From NCBI GenBank assembly GCA_947311845.1, contig CAMZMU010000080.1, forward strand, positions 17,483,341 to 17,547,340: DNA of 64,000 nucleotides, written 5' to 3'. The position numbers were made by a program, and so were the translations under genes. The notes below the pieces were generated by a model, which saw only the letters and a list, made by a program, of their open reading frames with translations, was not told the DNA's origin and ran no database searches. The stretch comes from Poa pratensis. Its lineage: Eukaryota; Streptophyta; Magnoliopsida; Poales; Poaceae. Positions 63,701 to 64,000 of this stretch are shown here, piece by piece (position 1 is the first letter of the stretch; each line of letters opens with the position of its first letter).

Positions 63701-63859
63701 TGCATCAGTGACAAGATGGCCCGCATCATAGAGAGGAACGACACCAAGGAGAATGTTGAGGAGAACACGCCTTATCTGTTCAAGTGCGAGAAGTTGGATG
63801 ATGATAGTCAGCTGCTGGATGAGGAAGATGGGGATGAGGATTTTGTTTCTGATTACTAA
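57764..63859 (+). CDS. MTOPVIB: Meiotic topoisomerase VI subunit B-like protein MTOPVIB
   Basis: Twelve exons join in frame to 489 residues: 57764-57832, 57928-58042, 58128-58211, 58857-58883, 59116-59231, 59302-59388, 59621-59641, 60691-60884, 61906-62047, 62211-62404, 62520-62640 and 63560-63859. The start MPSPSPSPSSSSSF is the first ATG in the GC-rich leader. The product is the partner of SPO11-1 and SPO11-2 in making meiotic double-strand breaks in the nucleus. Visible features: WAVQRCRTSE in exon 2, a GHKL-like SDTGVGSKLEEF at 63-74, YHYRFNLQEDISSGARF in exon 5, and conserved-looking EWQRSEPDKFLVRKALKSAL and IREYVPDLAESIAGLISSS. An acidic tail ends EDFVSDY. Exon 7 is only 21 bp. The exon 10-11 junction has no GT-AG solution in frame but fits an AT-AC intron. 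Identification rests on the degenerate GHKL fold, length and remembered rice gene order. Confidence 0.88.
58365..58700. repeat. Repeat DNA in MTOPVIB intron 3
   Basis: Contains a tandem TGTTAGAGCATAGTGCC pair and a duplicated CCGTTGAAATGAAGATG (58558, 58680) with GATGATCAGGTGCTCATGTC twice (58572, 58636). Probably a small insertion that duplicated locally. Confidence 0.6.
59642..60690 (+). other. Intron 7 of MTOPVIB with a stray coding-like frame
   Basis: A GTGAGT to ACTCAG intron of 1.05 kb. At about 60309-60413 a frame reads NDIPADSVEMYLYHYASNSF and continues RKHYKYIPSHLVEE to a stop. It has an AG in front but would break the MTOPVIB frame, so it is left out of the gene model. Confidence 0.5.
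62405..62519 (+). other. Probable U12-type AT-AC intron of MTOPVIB
   Basis: 115 bp starting ATATCC and ending CTAC, with a branch-site match ATCCTTGAC at 62498-62506 whose branch A (62505) is 14 bp from the intron end. Splicing here joins CAT-GGA-AT to A-GTG-CAA-GAA-TGG and keeps the frame (HGIVQEW). No GT donor exists at a workable position. Confidence 0.62.
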
Positions 63860-64000
63860 TATTGTGTTGCCAGTTTAGTAGTAGAAAGTATGAACTGTCT
63901 TGTTCACCCGCTCTACATTGAGCAACACCTTGTTTAGAACTATTTGAGGATAAAATGAAGAGTTTTTTTAGACAGAGCAATGTGAAATAGAAATGTGTCC
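63860..64000 (+). other. 3' UTR / flank of MTOPVIB
   Basis: 141 bp of AT-rich DNA to the window end; AATAATATT-like and GATAAAATGAAG tracts could serve in polyadenylation. Confidence 0.45.

Overview
This 64 kb window is nuclear DNA from a grass, most likely a member of the Triticeae (wheat, Aegilops or barley relatives). The evidence is intron-rich genes with GC-rich first exons, Stowaway, CACTA, hAT and PIF/Harbinger transposons, and nested LTR retrotransposons. From memory, BWMK1/MPK12, an ICME-like methylesterase and MTOPVIB lie next to each other near the end of rice chromosome 6 long arm. The same trio occurs here, so the window is inferred to come from Triticeae homoeologous group 7.

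Layout. (1) 26-5454, minus strand: a type-B response-regulator-like gene with a degenerate receiver and a GARP/Myb-like domain. Two frameshifts suggest a pseudogene. (2) 5.5-18 kb: intergenic DNA with a 1,955 bp hAT element (6510-8464) with perfect ends, a 666 bp PIF/Harbinger-like MITE (15222-15887), duplicated segments and a GC-rich unclassified repeat. (3) 18490-22411, plus strand: a complete 11-exon group D (TDY) MAP kinase of the BWMK1/MPK12 type. (4) 23289-27034, minus strand, convergent with the kinase: an 11-exon isoprenylcysteine methylesterase-like alpha/beta hydrolase with a single-base frameshift in exon 2. (5) 27.2-44.9 kb: repeats, dominated by a three-level nest in which a Stowaway-like MITE is split by an hAT element, itself split by a 9.2 kb Ty3/gypsy retrotransposon. 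(6) 44914-about 47.9 kb: a truncated CACTA transposon. (7) About 47.9-55429: a gag-only copia-type retrotransposon missing its far LTR. (8) 57764-63859, plus strand: MTOPVIB, the B-subunit-like partner of the SPO11 meiotic break machinery, in 12 exons. One of its introns looks like a U12-type AT-AC intron.

Relics of an NDR1/HIN1-like (LEA_2) gene, each keeping a different part of the coding sequence, recur at about 11.7, 43.8, 55.6 and 56.7 kb.

The host genes do not form a pathway; they are a conserved order of neighbours separated by transposons. I found no clearly new biological system. The most distinctive observations are the AT-AC intron, the dated nesting series, the triplicated LTR palindrome, the 45 bp perfect hairpin in the CACTA element, and the frameshifts in the response regulator and methylesterase.
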